Origin: Chloroflexota bacterium
Lineage (GTDB): Bacteria > Chloroflexota > Dehalococcoidia > Lucifugimonadales > Lucifugimonadaceae
DNA: 35,957 nucleotides
Direction of reading: 5' to 3'
NCBI GenBank assembly: GCA_002714425.1
Contig: PAXI01000006.1
Location: 30,981-66,937, forward strand
Positions 8,123 through 17,170 of the stretch are shown here, piece by piece. How positions within the stretch are numbered: the first letter of the stretch is position 1; each line of letters begins with the position of its first letter. The position numbers and the translations under genes are program-made. The notes under the pieces were generated by a model. That model was not told the DNA's origin, did no database searches, and saw nothing but the letters and a program-made list of their open reading frames with translations.

Positions 8123-9042
8123 TATTTTTCCTCTGAAAAAACTTCTTTTACTTTTTTGGGAAGAGAAAAAATTGTTTTTCTCTCACCTGGCCCTACATTA
8201 TGTATTTTTTTTGGATTAATTGTCCTAATTACAGATTGAACCTGTTTTTCTGGCGTAGATGCTCCTGAAGTAATTCCTATCTTACTCACGTTTTTTAACC
8301 AATCCATGTCCAATTCCTCAGGACCATTAATTAAGTATGCTGGCACTCCTTTTTTTATAGCAACATCTCTTAATCGATTGCAATTAGAGCTATTACTAGC
8401 CCCTATGACAAGTACAAGTTCAGTAAGGTCAGCTAATTCAATAGCAGCTTGTTGGCGATTAGTTGTAGCATAACATATGTCATTTCTTATAATAGCATCG
8501 GGTTTTGAGTCTAAAATTTTTTTTATTGTTTTTGATGTGTCATCAACCGAAAGGGTAGTTTGAGTTAAGACTGCTATTTGTTCATCATTTCCATAATTTG
8601 GCAAAACCCAATCATCTCTATCATCTATTATTTCCATATCAGATTGCCCAGTTGTTCCGATTACTTCTTGGTGCCCTTTATGGCCAACTAAGATGATTTT
8701 TTTACCCTCTTTTTTGTATTTTTTTGCTTCATTATGCACTCTTGTGACTAGAGGACAAGTAGCATCTAGAACCCTTAAGTTTTTCTTTTTAGCATCTTCA
8801 TAATCTTTGGGTGGAGAACCATGAGCACTGAATACTACAACTGAGTTATTTGGAACTTCACTTACTTGTTCTACTGTTATTGCACCCATTTTTTCTACGT
8901 CATCAACTACTTTTGGATTATGTACTATCTGATGCTTTACATACACAGGTTTTCCATATTTTTCCACAGCTATTTTGACTATGTCAACAGCTAGGTCTAC
9001 TCCTGCACAAAAACCTCTTGGTGTAGCTAGATATACTTCCAT
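8122..9042 (-). CDS. ispH: 4-hydroxy-3-methylbut-2-enyl diphosphate reductase
   Basis: IspH (LytB) makes IPP and DMAPP in the last step of the MEP isoprenoid pathway, using a [4Fe-4S] cluster. The 306-residue protein shows the three cluster cysteines at Cys12 (PRGFCAGVD), Cys96 (DATCPLV) and Cys190 (NDICYATTNRQ). Substrate-binding His41 (KHQIVHN), His74 (SAHGSPP) and His124 and the catalytic Glu126 (HKGHQEVIG) are present. TQTTLS, SNSSNCNRL and ITSGASTPE follow. Length and spacing match the family closely. AAAGGA precedes the ATG by about 6 nt. It is the first gene of a four-gene minus-strand transcript and diverges from prs across 159 bp. Confidence 0.97.
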   Translation of the reverse strand: MEVYLATPRGFCAGVDLAVDIVKIAVEKYGKPVYVKHQIVHNPKVVDDVEKMGAITVEQVSEVPNNSVVVFSAHGSPPKDYEDAKKKNLRVLDATCPLVTRVHNEAKKYKKEGKKIILVGHKGHQEVIGTTGQSDMEIIDDRDDWVLPNYGNDEQIAVLTQTTLSVDDTSKTIKKILDSKPDAIIRNDICYATTNRQQAAIELADLTELVLVIGASNSSNCNRLRDVAIKKGVPAYLINGPEELDMDWLKNVSKIGITSGASTPEKQVQSVIRTINPKKIHNVGPGERKTIFSLPKKVKEVFSEEK

Positions 9043-9119
9043 TTTTTCCTTTGAATATAAATTATGTATTTTAAATTTTAAACTTTATTTTCAATTTAGT
9101 ATATGGGTGAGAATATTGT

Positions 9120-9148
9120 TTTACATTAATTTCTATAAATGATAGATT
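9120..9148 (+). promoter_or_regulatory. Candidate sigma-70-type promoter for prs
   Basis: TTTACA (9120-9125) and TAGATT (9143-9148) are separated by exactly 17 nt. They lie about 55 nt upstream of the prs ATG in the divergent ispH/prs gap. The -35 matches consensus at five of six bases and the -10 at four. In DNA this AT-rich such matches arise by chance, so support is moderate. Confidence 0.35.
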
Positions 9149-9201
9149 AAGTACTGTTAGTAATATCATCAGCAAGTTAAATTTTAGTAAGGGTAAAAAT
9201 A

Positions 9202-10158
9202 ATGAATGGATTTAACGGTAAACCTGTAATTTTCTCTGGTAATTCACATGGCGTTTTGGTTCATGATATTTGTAAATATTTAGATCAAGATGTAGGAAAA
9301 ATTGAAGTTTTCAAATTTGCTAATGATAATACATTTGTGAAAATATTAGAGAATGTTCGCCAAAAAGATGTTTTTATACTTCAATCTACAGTTGAACCCG
9401 TAAATGATAATATTATGGAACTTCTTATAATGATAGATGCAGCAAAGCGTGCATCTGCTGGTAGGATAACTGCAGTAGTTCCATTTTATAGTTATGCAAG
9501 AACAGATAAAAAAGATCAACCCAGAGTTCCAATTACAGGAAGACTAGTAGCTGACTTGCTTGAGACGGCGGGAGCGGATAGGGTTGTAATGGTTGATTTA
9601 CATGCTGGCCAAGTTCAAGGATTCTTTAAGGTTCCTGTAGATGAATTAACCGCGATGCCTAACTTAGTAGAATATTTTGAAGATAAGTCGATACAAGATT
9701 GTGTAGTTGTTGCTACTGATATAGGAATCTCAAAAAAGGCAAGAGATTTTGCAAATTGGATAAATGTACCATTGGCGATTGTGGAAAAAAGAAGAATGGG
9801 AAATAATGACAAAGTTCAAAGTTTAAATGTTATAGGTGATGTCTCATCAAAAAATATAATATTGTTTGATGATGAAATAAGTAGCGGCGAAACAATGATA
9901 GCGGCGGCAGAGGCTATTCACAAAGCAGGTGCTAAGGACATTTATGCTGTTGCAACCCATGGAGTATTGCCTGGAGATTCAGCAAATAAATTAGTAAAAA
10001 ATTCATACATAAAAGAGTTTGTTGTTACCGATACTGTTCCTATCAATGCTAAAAAACAGCATGAGAAGATTAAGGTTATATCAATTGCTCCATTATTGGG
10101 CGAGGCAATAAGAAGAATTCATGAAGGAAAATCAGTAGGACAACTATTCACTCATTAA
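9202..10158 (+). CDS. prs: Ribose-phosphate pyrophosphokinase
   Basis: Makes PRPP from ribose 5-phosphate and ATP for nucleotide, His and Trp synthesis. The 318-residue protein has the class I layout. FILQSTVEPVNDNIMEL is followed by the ATP-binding and flexible region VVPFYSYARTDKKDQPR (about 94-110) and MVDLHAGQVQGFF. The catalytic Lys/Arg region VEKRRM lies near 194. The PRPP loop reads FDDEISSGET (about 220-229), where many orthologues have DDMIDTGGT, and ATHGVLPGDA-like and VTDTVPI segments follow. The start ATG is preceded by AAGGG about 9 nt upstream. It is a single gene or the head of a loose cluster with secA 58 bp downstream. Confidence 0.96.
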   Translation: MNGFNGKPVIFSGNSHGVLVHDICKYLDQDVGKIEVFKFANDNTFVKILENVRQKDVFILQSTVEPVNDNIMELLIMIDAAKRASAGRITAVVPFYSYARTDKKDQPRVPITGRLVADLLETAGADRVVMVDLHAGQVQGFFKVPVDELTAMPNLVEYFEDKSIQDCVVVATDIGISKKARDFANWINVPLAIVEKRRMGNNDKVQSLNVIGDVSSKNIILFDDEISSGETMIAAAEAIHKAGAKDIYAVATHGVLPGDSANKLVKNSYIKEFVVTDTVPINAKKQHEKIKVISIAPLLGEAIRRIHEGKSVGQLFTH

Positions 10159-10216
10159 TAATTTCTTGCAATTATAAATACAACACGTAAATTTTTTTTT
10201 CATTTACAATATTAAT

Positions 10217-12847
10217 ATGTTAAATATATTAAATAAATTACTAGGTGATTCCAATGAAAAAGCATTGGGAAAGTTAAAGCCCATACTAGAAAAAGTTAAT
10301 GCTTTAGAAGAGGAGTTTAATTTATTAACTGAAAATGAACTAAAAGTTTATACAGAAAAATTAAAAGTTGATCTTAGTAATGGATCTTCACTAGATGATA
10401 TTCTACCAGAAGCTTTTTCATTAGTTAGAGAGGCTGCAAAAAGAGTCTTGAGAATGAGGCATTTTGATGTCCAAATCATAGGAGGAATAATTCTCCACCA
10501 AGGTAAAATCGCTGAAATGAGAACAGGGGAGGGAAAAACTCTTGTAGCAACTTTGCCAACTTATCTAAATGCTCTTTCTTCGGATGGTGTTCATTTAATT
10601 ACAGTTAATGATTACTTGGCAAAAAGAGATGCTGAATGGATGGGAAAAATATATCAATTTTTAGGTTTGTCAGTTGGATGCCTTCAGAATAATAAATCAC
10701 TAATTTTAATTTCTGATGATAATAAGAAAAGTGATTTAGAAATAGATGGATCTTTTTATATATGTTCAAGAAAAGAAGCATATGAATGTGATATCACTTA
10801 CGGTACAAATAATGAATTCGGTTTTGATTATCTTAGAGATAATATGGTAGATAACTATGAGCAGAAAGTTCAAAAATCTAGAAATTTTGCAATAGTTGAC
10901 GAGGTAGATAATATACTTATTGATGAAGCAAGAACACCACTGATTATTTCCGGTCCTGCTAAAGAGCAAGCTGGAGAATATAAAAGATTTTCTAGACTTG
11001 CAAAAAGATTGCAGCAAGGTAAGGATTTTGAAATAGAAGAAAAAAGAAAAAATATCTCCTTAACAGAAATTGGGATAAAAAATATTGAAAATATTCTAGG
11101 AATAAACAACCTATATTCTCCTGAAAATAATGTATTATCTCATTTTTCTGAAAATGCAATTAGGGCGGAATTTGTTTATGAAAAAAATAGAGAATATGTA
11201 ATACAAAATAGTCAAATAATCATTGTGGACGAATTTACTGGAAGATTGATGACAGGAAGAAGATTTTCAGATGGTTTACATCAAGCATTAGAAGCTAAGG
11301 AAAATTTATCCATTCAGAGAGAATCTATAACTTATGCAACAATAACTTTACAAAACTATTTTAGAATGTACGAAAAATTGTCTGGAATGACGGGAACAGC
11401 AAGTACAGAGGCGGAAGAAATGGAAAAAATTTATGGATTGGAGGTTATAGAAGTACCAACAAATAAGGAAAGTTTAAGAGTTGATTATGGTGACCATATT
11501 TATATAAATGAGAATGCTAAATGGAATGCAATAGTTGAAAAAGTTAGCGAATTAAATAAGGTTTCTAGGCCTGTTCTGATTGGAACAACAACTATAGAAA
11601 AATCTGAGCATCTATCTAATTTATTATCAAAAAGAAATATTTTACATAACGTATTAAATGCAAAATTTCATGAAAAAGAAGCACAAATTATTGAAGAAGC
11701 AGGTATCCCTGGTGCGGTAACTGTTGCCACTAATATGGCAGGAAGAGGAACAGATATAATTCTTGGCGGAAAACCTAATAATCAGAAACAGCCTGATAAA
11801 GATTGGGAGGAAAAACATAATTTTGTTGTTGAAAATGGAGGGCTATTTGTTATCGGGACTGAAAGACATGAATCTAGAAGAATAGATAACCAGCTCAGAG
11901 GAAGGTGTGGCAGGCAAGGAGATCCCGGAGAGACTCAGTTCTATCTTTCTACTGAAGATGAAATAGTTAAGCGTTTTGGGGGTGATAGGATAAAAGGTGC
12001 TATGAATCTGCTCCGATGGGAGGATGATATTCCTATAGAAAATAGAATAGTTTCAAAATCAGTTGAAACTGCTCAAACCAAAGTTGAAGCGCAAAATTTT
12101 GAGATAAGAAAATATTTAGTTGATTATGATGATGTTATGAATACACAGAGAGATGTAATTTACAAGCTAAGAGATCATGCTTTGTCCGGGGAAGATTATA
12201 AGAATTTAGTATTAAATTATATAAATGAAGAAATAGATTTAATAGTTGATGAAAGCACTGAAATAGATTCAAGTTTTTATAGAGATATTACTAGAATTAT
12301 ACCTAAAAATGAGATTACTGAAGGAGAAATTAATCCTTATTTTGATAGTAAAGTAGATTTGAAAGAATCATTACATGAATTTACTGAGAAACTTTACCTT
12401 TCCAGAGAAGAAAATATTGGCGATAAAATTATTTCAGAATTTTCTAAAGCAGTATTATTGAAATCAATAGATGAAAATTGGGTTGAGCATTTGACTTCAA
12501 TGGATAATATGAGGCAAGGTATAGGACTAGAAGCAGCAGGTCAAAGAGATCCTTTGGTCGCTTATAAAAGAACAGGATTTGCAATGTTCACGAATCTTAA
12601 TGAGACTATAAGAAGTAGCGTAAGTATGTTGTTTTTTAATGCTTCTCTTCAATATGCTTCAGGTAATCAAGGCAAAATAAGTCAGTTTTCCAACCAACCA
12701 TCTGTAATGAGTAACGCTAAGAATAATGAACAAGTTTCTCATGTTTCTAGCCTTTCTAACATACCTACTCATTCTTCCTCTGGAAGAAAATTATCACGTT
12801 CTGAAAGAAGAAAAATTGAGAGAGACCAAAGAAAAAATAAGAAATAA
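10217..12847 (+). CDS. secA: Preprotein translocase ATPase SecA
   Basis: SecA drives Sec-dependent protein export through SecYEG. In 876 residues I see Walker A MRTGEGKT (about 101-108), GTNNEFGFDYLRDNM, Walker B VDEVDNILIDEAR (about 227-239), YEKLSGMTGTA, NMAGRGTDI and the arginine-finger region RGRCGRQGDPGE. The helical scaffold follows with WVEHLTSMDNMRQGI and QRDPLVAYKR. An insert of about 20 residues (around 158-186) separates GCLQNN from the AYECDITYGTN segment. The C-terminus is Ser-rich and then basic (KLSRSERRKIERDQRKNKK) and lacks the Cys/His zinc-binding tail found in many SecA proteins. No Shine-Dalgarno precedes the ATG; TACAAT lies 6 nt upstream. Confidence 0.98.
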   Translation: MLNILNKLLGDSNEKALGKLKPILEKVNALEEEFNLLTENELKVYTEKLKVDLSNGSSLDDILPEAFSLVREAAKRVLRMRHFDVQIIGGIILHQGKIAEMRTGEGKTLVATLPTYLNALSSDGVHLITVNDYLAKRDAEWMGKIYQFLGLSVGCLQNNKSLILISDDNKKSDLEIDGSFYICSRKEAYECDITYGTNNEFGFDYLRDNMVDNYEQKVQKSRNFAIVDEVDNILIDEARTPLIISGPAKEQAGEYKRFSRLAKRLQQGKDFEIEEKRKNISLTEIGIKNIENILGINNLYSPENNVLSHFSENAIRAEFVYEKNREYVIQNSQIIIVDEFTGRLMTGRRFSDGLHQALEAKENLSIQRESITYATITLQNYFRMYEKLSGMTGTASTEAEEMEKIYGLEVIEVPTNKESLRVDYGDHIYINENAKWNAIVEKVSELNKVSRPVLIGTTTIEKSEHLSNLLSKRNILHNVLNAKFHEKEAQIIEEAGIPGAVTVATNMAGRGTDIILGGKPNNQKQPDKDWEEKHNFVVENGGLFVIGTERHESRRIDNQLRGRCGRQGDPGETQFYLSTEDEIVKRFGGDRIKGAMNLLRWEDDIPIENRIVSKSVETAQTKVEAQNFEIRKYLVDYDDVMNTQRDVIYKLRDHALSGEDYKNLVLNYINEEIDLIVDESTEIDSSFYRDITRIIPKNEITEGEINPYFDSKVDLKESLHEFTEKLYLSREENIGDKIISEFSKAVLLKSIDENWVEHLTSMDNMRQGIGLEAAGQRDPLVAYKRTGFAMFTNLNETIRSSVSMLFFNASLQYASGNQGKISQFSNQPSVMSNAKNNEQVSHVSSLSNIPTHSSSGRKLSRSERRKIERDQRKNKK

Positions 12848-13562
12848 TCAGATAACATATTTATCTGACGAAAAACTTATACAAAAAGTTATATTTCAAC
12901 TTGATAAAAATATTAATAAGGATAAGAAAAATTGGAAACAATTATTATTTGATGTAATTCGAGAATGGAAACTTTCAAATGAAAAGTTTTCTACAAATCA
13001 AATAAATTATCTAATTTGCGGAGAAGCTTTTAATTGGAAAACATTAGCAATAAGACTTGCTAGTCAATCAAAAAATTTATCAACTAATGAAGAATTTTGG
13101 AAATGGATTAATGAATCTGATCATAATGGTGGCATATCGGAAACAGACCTAAATGATTTTCTTGGATACGAAAAGTTTAGAGCTCATTTGTCTTATTTTT
13201 ATGGAGTAATCGTAGAACAAGCTCTAATAGCCTCTGTGGAATACTCCGAAATAAAGAAGAAAATATCTTCTGGTATGCTATCAAATGTAGAAGAGATAAA
13301 ATCGGTTTATAATATTATTTATGGTGATTCTAGAGAGCATCTTTGGCAAATATTTAGAATGGAGTATCAAATAGATATTTTTAATACTTCATTCTCAGTC
13401 AGTGATGAAGAATCATTTGTTTATTGGCTTTTTAAGCTAAGATTACAAAATTCAGATCCAGCAAGGATTGCTAGTGACACTAAACAAGGTTTGATAAAAC
13501 TAGAAGAGATTAAAAATAGTAAAATATTAAGAAATAAAATCAGTAATAATAAAAGATTATAA
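12816..13562 (+). CDS. Unrecognised conserved-looking protein between secA and valS
   Basis: About 248 residues from a TTG at 12816, overlapping the end of secA by 32 bp. The frame is open further back to 12726, but those residues overlap secA by about 120 bp and give an unlikely hydrophobic leader. The TTG has AAAGAAG a few bases upstream. I do not recognise the family. It is predicted mostly helical, with no signal peptide or membrane span. Notable segments are NWKQLLFDVIREWKLS, INYLICGEAFNWKTLAIRLA, NDFLGYEKFRAHLSYFYG and REHLWQIFRMEY. The tail is Lys/Asn-rich. Overlap with secA and a 38-bp gap to valS suggest co-transcription. The start codon is uncertain; that the frame is a gene is well supported by its length and codon use. 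Confidence 0.7.
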   Translation: MRETKEKIRNNQITYLSDEKLIQKVIFQLDKNINKDKKNWKQLLFDVIREWKLSNEKFSTNQINYLICGEAFNWKTLAIRLASQSKNLSTNEEFWKWINESDHNGGISETDLNDFLGYEKFRAHLSYFYGVIVEQALIASVEYSEIKKKISSGMLSNVEEIKSVYNIIYGDSREHLWQIFRMEYQIDIFNTSFSVSDEESFVYWLFKLRLQNSDPARIASDTKQGLIKLEEIKNSKILRNKISNNKRL

Positions 13563-13600
13563 ATATAATATATGAAATATAAATTTATAAAATCAGTTTA

Positions 13601-16213
13601 ATGAAATCAATTGATCTAAGCAAAATAAGTAAGATTTTCGATGTTAATGATCGAGAAAAATATTGGCGTGAACAATGGAAAAAGCTTAGGGTTCATTCTA
13701 GGAGAAAAAATACCAAACAGAAACAAAATTTTGTTATTGATTCTCCTCCTCCCACTGTAAGCGGATCATTACATATTGGACATATTTTTTCATATACTCA
13801 TCAAGATCTTATAGCAAGATATAAACGAATGCGAGGGTTTAATGTAGTTTATCCAATGGGTTGGGATGACAATGGGTTGCCTACTGAAAGAAGAGTACAA
13901 AATTATTTCGGTGTACGGGCAGAACCAAATGTTCCTTATATTGTAAATATAGATGTTGAAAAAGAAAAAGAAAGACTGGGAATAAAGAAACAAAATCAAC
14001 TTATAATAAATAGGCAAAACTTTATTGAGATGTGCTCACTAGTAACTAGTGAAGATGAGAAGGCATTTAAAGAAGTGTTTGAAAGAATGGGATATTCTAT
14101 CGATTGGGGAGATTTATATACAACTATTGATGAAAAAAGTAGACGAATTGCTCAAAGAAGCTTTTTAGATCTATATAGCAAAAAGCATATTTATCAACTA
14201 GAGTCTCCAACTATGTGGGATGTAGACTATCAAACAGCGGTTGCTCAAGCCGAAGTAGAAGATAGAGAAAAAACAGGTGCTTATCATGATATTGAATTTG
14301 TTGTAGATCAAACTGATAATGAACGATTTATTATTTCAACTACTAGGCCAGAATTACTAGCTGCTTGTGTTGGAGTTACAGCTCATCCAGATGACGAAAG
14401 GTACAAACATTTATTTGGTAAAAGTGCAATAACTCCTGCATTTTTTTCTAAAGTCCCAATTTTTTCTAGCTCTGAAGTTGATCCGGAAAAAGGAACTGGA
14501 ATATTAATGGTCTGTACATTTGGTGATCAAACAGACGTTCAATGGTGGAAAGATTATTCATTAAAATTAAGGCAAATAATTGGGAAAAATGGCAGAATTA
14601 TTCACAGAGAATTTGGAACTGATGGATGGGATTCTGTGAATCCAAGTTTAGCTAATAAAAATTATAATTTGATTATTGGGAAAAGAATTCCTAGTGTAAA
14701 AAAATTAATGGTTGAAATTTTATCAGATAAACAAAATTCTGTTTTAGGAGATAAAAAACCACTTATTGATATACCTAAACAAATAAATCACCAAGTTAGA
14801 TTCTATGAAAAAGGTGATAATCCTTTAGAATACCTGACTACAAGGCAATGGTTTGTTAGATTGCTAGACAAGAAAAATCAGCTTATTGATTCGGGTAAAA
14901 GTATTTCATGGCATCCAAGTTTTATGTATAAGAGATTTGAAAATTGGACAAATAATCTTAATGCTGATTGGTGTATATCAAGGCAGAGATATTTTGGTGT
15001 GCCAATTCCTGTTTGGTATCCTTTAAATGAAAAAAAACTTCCCAATTACGATAATCCAATTTTTCCTAATGAAAATGATTTGCCAATTGATCCTCAAATT
15101 AGTGTTCCCAATGGATACACTGAATCTCAAAGAAATTCACCAGGTGGTTTTATTGCCGAAATAGATGTTTTCGATACTTGGTTCACCTCTTCATTATCAC
15201 CACAAATCGTCTCTAAATGGGGAGATGCTGATGATGAGACTAAAGAACTATTTCCCATGGATATCAGGCCTCAAAGTCATGAGATAATTCGTACATGGGC
15301 TTTTTATACTATTGCTAAAGCATTGTTACATAATTCAAATATACCATGGAAAAATATAGTTATTTCAGGTTGGGTGTTAGATCCTGATAGAAAAAAAATG
15401 TCAAAATCAAAGGGTAATGTCATTACTCCCATAGAATCTATAGATAAATTTGGTTCTGATTCAGTTAGATATTGGGCTGCATCTTTTAGATTGGGAGCTG
15501 ATGCTACTAATGATGAATCAATATTCAAAGTAGGATCAAAACTAGTCAATAAAATTTTTAATGCATCCAAGTTTGTTTTATCCCATTCAGCCGAAGGTGA
15601 AGAAATCACAAATGATTTAGATAAGTCTTTCTTATTTGAATTAAAGAAAACTTGTGATATCGCAACTAAAGCCTACGAAGAATTTGAGTTTTCGATTGCA
15701 CTCCAAGAGATAGAAAAGTTTTTTTGGAATTCATTTACTGATAATTACATAGAAATAGTAAAGTTACGTGCAAGAAATATAGATAATAAAACCGATCAAT
15801 CATCAGCAGTCTTAACTCTCAGAAAGACTCTAAATATTATCCTAAGAATGTTCTCTCCTTTCTTGCCAACGATCACTGATGAAATATGGAGTTGGGTTTT
15901 TGCAGAAGAAACTGACGTAAAGTCTGTCCATTTATACCACTGGCCTGAATCTAAAGAGATAGAAAAATATATTGATGTTCAAACTAATGAAATTTTTCTT
16001 ATTGCATGCGATATAATCGGATTAGTTAGAAAAGCTAAATCAGAAAAAGGATTAAGTTTAAATTCTCCTCTTGAAGAATTAATAATAATCTCTAATCCGA
16101 GTGATCAAAAAAAGATTAGGGTTTTTATTGACGACTTGAAGAATTCTTCTGGAGCTAAAATAATAAGCTTTCAAAATGAAGATAACAAAGATATAAATAT
16201 TAAGATAATTTAG
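13601..16213 (+). CDS. valS: Valyl-tRNA synthetase
   Basis: A class Ia synthetase that charges tRNA-Val. The 870-residue protein has the HIGH signature in PPTVSGSLHIGH (about 50-61) and MGWDDNGLPTERRV, a ValRS-type block. The editing (CP1) domain shows FIISTTRPELLAACVGV and HPDDERY. DVFDTWFTSSLSP and the KMSKS loop DRKKMSKSKGN (about 597-606) follow, with a helical anticodon-binding domain ending near residue 800 and a short C-terminal region (KAKSEKGLSLNSP). The GWDDNGLPTE form is the one seen in ValRS rather than IleRS. There is no Shine-Dalgarno; TAAAAT sits 7 nt before the ATG. It converges with the RraA-like gene, and the stops overlap by 4 bp. Confidence 0.95.
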   Translation: MKSIDLSKISKIFDVNDREKYWREQWKKLRVHSRRKNTKQKQNFVIDSPPPTVSGSLHIGHIFSYTHQDLIARYKRMRGFNVVYPMGWDDNGLPTERRVQNYFGVRAEPNVPYIVNIDVEKEKERLGIKKQNQLIINRQNFIEMCSLVTSEDEKAFKEVFERMGYSIDWGDLYTTIDEKSRRIAQRSFLDLYSKKHIYQLESPTMWDVDYQTAVAQAEVEDREKTGAYHDIEFVVDQTDNERFIISTTRPELLAACVGVTAHPDDERYKHLFGKSAITPAFFSKVPIFSSSEVDPEKGTGILMVCTFGDQTDVQWWKDYSLKLRQIIGKNGRIIHREFGTDGWDSVNPSLANKNYNLIIGKRIPSVKKLMVEILSDKQNSVLGDKKPLIDIPKQINHQVRFYEKGDNPLEYLTTRQWFVRLLDKKNQLIDSGKSISWHPSFMYKRFENWTNNLNADWCISRQRYFGVPIPVWYPLNEKKLPNYDNPIFPNENDLPIDPQISVPNGYTESQRNSPGGFIAEIDVFDTWFTSSLSPQIVSKWGDADDETKELFPMDIRPQSHEIIRTWAFYTIAKALLHNSNIPWKNIVISGWVLDPDRKKMSKSKGNVITPIESIDKFGSDSVRYWAASFRLGADATNDESIFKVGSKLVNKIFNASKFVLSHSAEGEEITNDLDKSFLFELKKTCDIATKAYEEFEFSIALQEIEKFFWNSFTDNYIEIVKLRARNIDNKTDQSSAVLTLRKTLNIILRMFSPFLPTITDEIWSWVFAEETDVKSVHLYHWPESKEIEKYIDVQTNEIFLIACDIIGLVRKAKSEKGLSLNSPLEELIIISNPSDQKKIRVFIDDLKNSSGAKIISFQNEDNKDINIKII

Positions 16214-16902
16214 TTCTTAAGTTTTTTCCAATTTTCCCAATCTTTTGTAGAAACTTTCATTGAAAAATATTTATGTAGGTTTTTTTCTTTTTTTCTTACT
16301 TCTTTGCACATTTTAATTACGTCATTTGCTATATTTTTTTCAACTCTGGTTATTCCATCAAAATCACAAACTAATATATCTCCTTGATTAATTTCTAGAT
16401 CTGCAACATTAACAGTTGTGCCATGTTCTGTCATCTGGAATGGTCCATGACCCGGTACATGACCTGTAGCCCATAATGGTAGGTTAGCTTCTTTGATACC
16501 TCTTATGTCTCTAGCATTTCCTCCAACAATAACACCAATACTACCCAGCGATTTCATTTGGTAAGCCATACCATCTCCCATGATAGCGCCTCTGTTTGGA
16601 ATAGACTCAACATCTGCAAGAACGGAGATAACAGGAATTTTCATTTTGAAAATATTATCAAAAAATTCTAACTTCCTATCATCGATACTTTCTTTCTCAT
16701 ATAAGGGAGTCCATTTTGATGTAATAGCATAACCGACAATAGTTTTTTTAGATTCTACATATTGTGTAAGGCCAGGTCCAGAATAGTCATTTGTGTGATT
16801 GATATATCCCCTCACAAGTATAGAAGCATTTTGTACAGTAGCAGAATCATAATTTGAAAGCTTGCTTATAATTTCACGATCAACTTGATTTGAATTATTC
16901 AT
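16210..16902 (-). CDS. RraA/HMG-aldolase-family protein
   Basis: A 230-residue protein of the RraA/dimethylmenaquinone methyltransferase-like fold, which also contains 4-hydroxy-4-methyl-2-oxoglutarate/oxaloacetate-type aldolases. The signature region reads GAIMGDGMAYQMKSLGSIGVIVGG followed by ARDIRGI, in which the Arg-Asp pair matches the substrate/metal site. GHGPF and GDILVCDFDGITRVE near residues 170-195 match the usual C-terminal block. Relatives are often aldolases or decarboxylases in aromatic or sugar-acid breakdown, while E. coli RraA inhibits RNase E; this one looks more like the enzyme branch, by inference. It overlaps the 91-residue gene by 8 bp and ends the CoA operon, an unexpected partner for that pathway. 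Confidence 0.82.
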   Translation of the reverse strand: MNNSNQVDREIISKLSNYDSATVQNASILVRGYINHTNDYSGPGLTQYVESKKTIVGYAITSKWTPLYEKESIDDRKLEFFDNIFKMKIPVISVLADVESIPNRGAIMGDGMAYQMKSLGSIGVIVGGNARDIRGIKEANLPLWATGHVPGHGPFQMTEHGTTVNVADLEINQGDILVCDFDGITRVEKNIANDVIKMCKEVRKKEKNLHKYFSMKVSTKDWENWKKLKN

Positions 16903-17170
16903 TATCTCTAGTGACTATTTCAGAATCTAATTCTAATAATTCTCCTGGGAAAAATTCTCTCCAAGGTTCAAATTGTTCAACAAAAGTTCTACCTTCTTCT
17001 AAGCTTTGTAGACCTTTAACTGCTCTTCCAGGGTCATAGCCAGTAGTTTTAGCTAATGCTTCAATACCTCTCTTAGTTTCTCTTACTCCGCCTACAGAAA
17101 AAGTTTCACCTTCATCGTTTTCTACTATTAGATCAAATCCTTTTTTCTTTTCTTTCCAGTATAGTTTCAT
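16895..17170 (-). CDS. 91-residue protein of unknown function in the CoA operon
   Basis: A small, highly charged soluble protein that I do not recognise. It begins MKLYWKEKKKGFDLIVEN, a likely beta hairpin. A Gly-rich turn (SVGGVRETKRGIEAL), a helix, and an acidic, Phe-rich C-terminal half (FVEQFEPWREFFPGELLELD) follow. No cysteines, signal or membrane segment are present. It is tightly embedded: its ATG overlaps the coaBC stop (ATGA) and its end overlaps the RraA-like start by 8 bp, which supports real translation. Possible roles include a small partner of CoaBC or of the RraA-like enzyme, but nothing in the sequence decides. Confidence 0.7.
   Translation of the reverse strand: MKLYWKEKKKGFDLIVENDEGETFSVGGVRETKRGIEALAKTTGYDPGRAVKGLQSLEEGRTFVEQFEPWREFFPGELLELDSEIVTRDNE

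Noticed and set aside
12726-12815. Upstream extension of the secA-valS hypothetical gene
   Set aside because: These 30 codons lie in another frame of secA's conserved-length C-terminus, and the hydrophobic leader is a product of the Ser-rich secA tail read out of frame.
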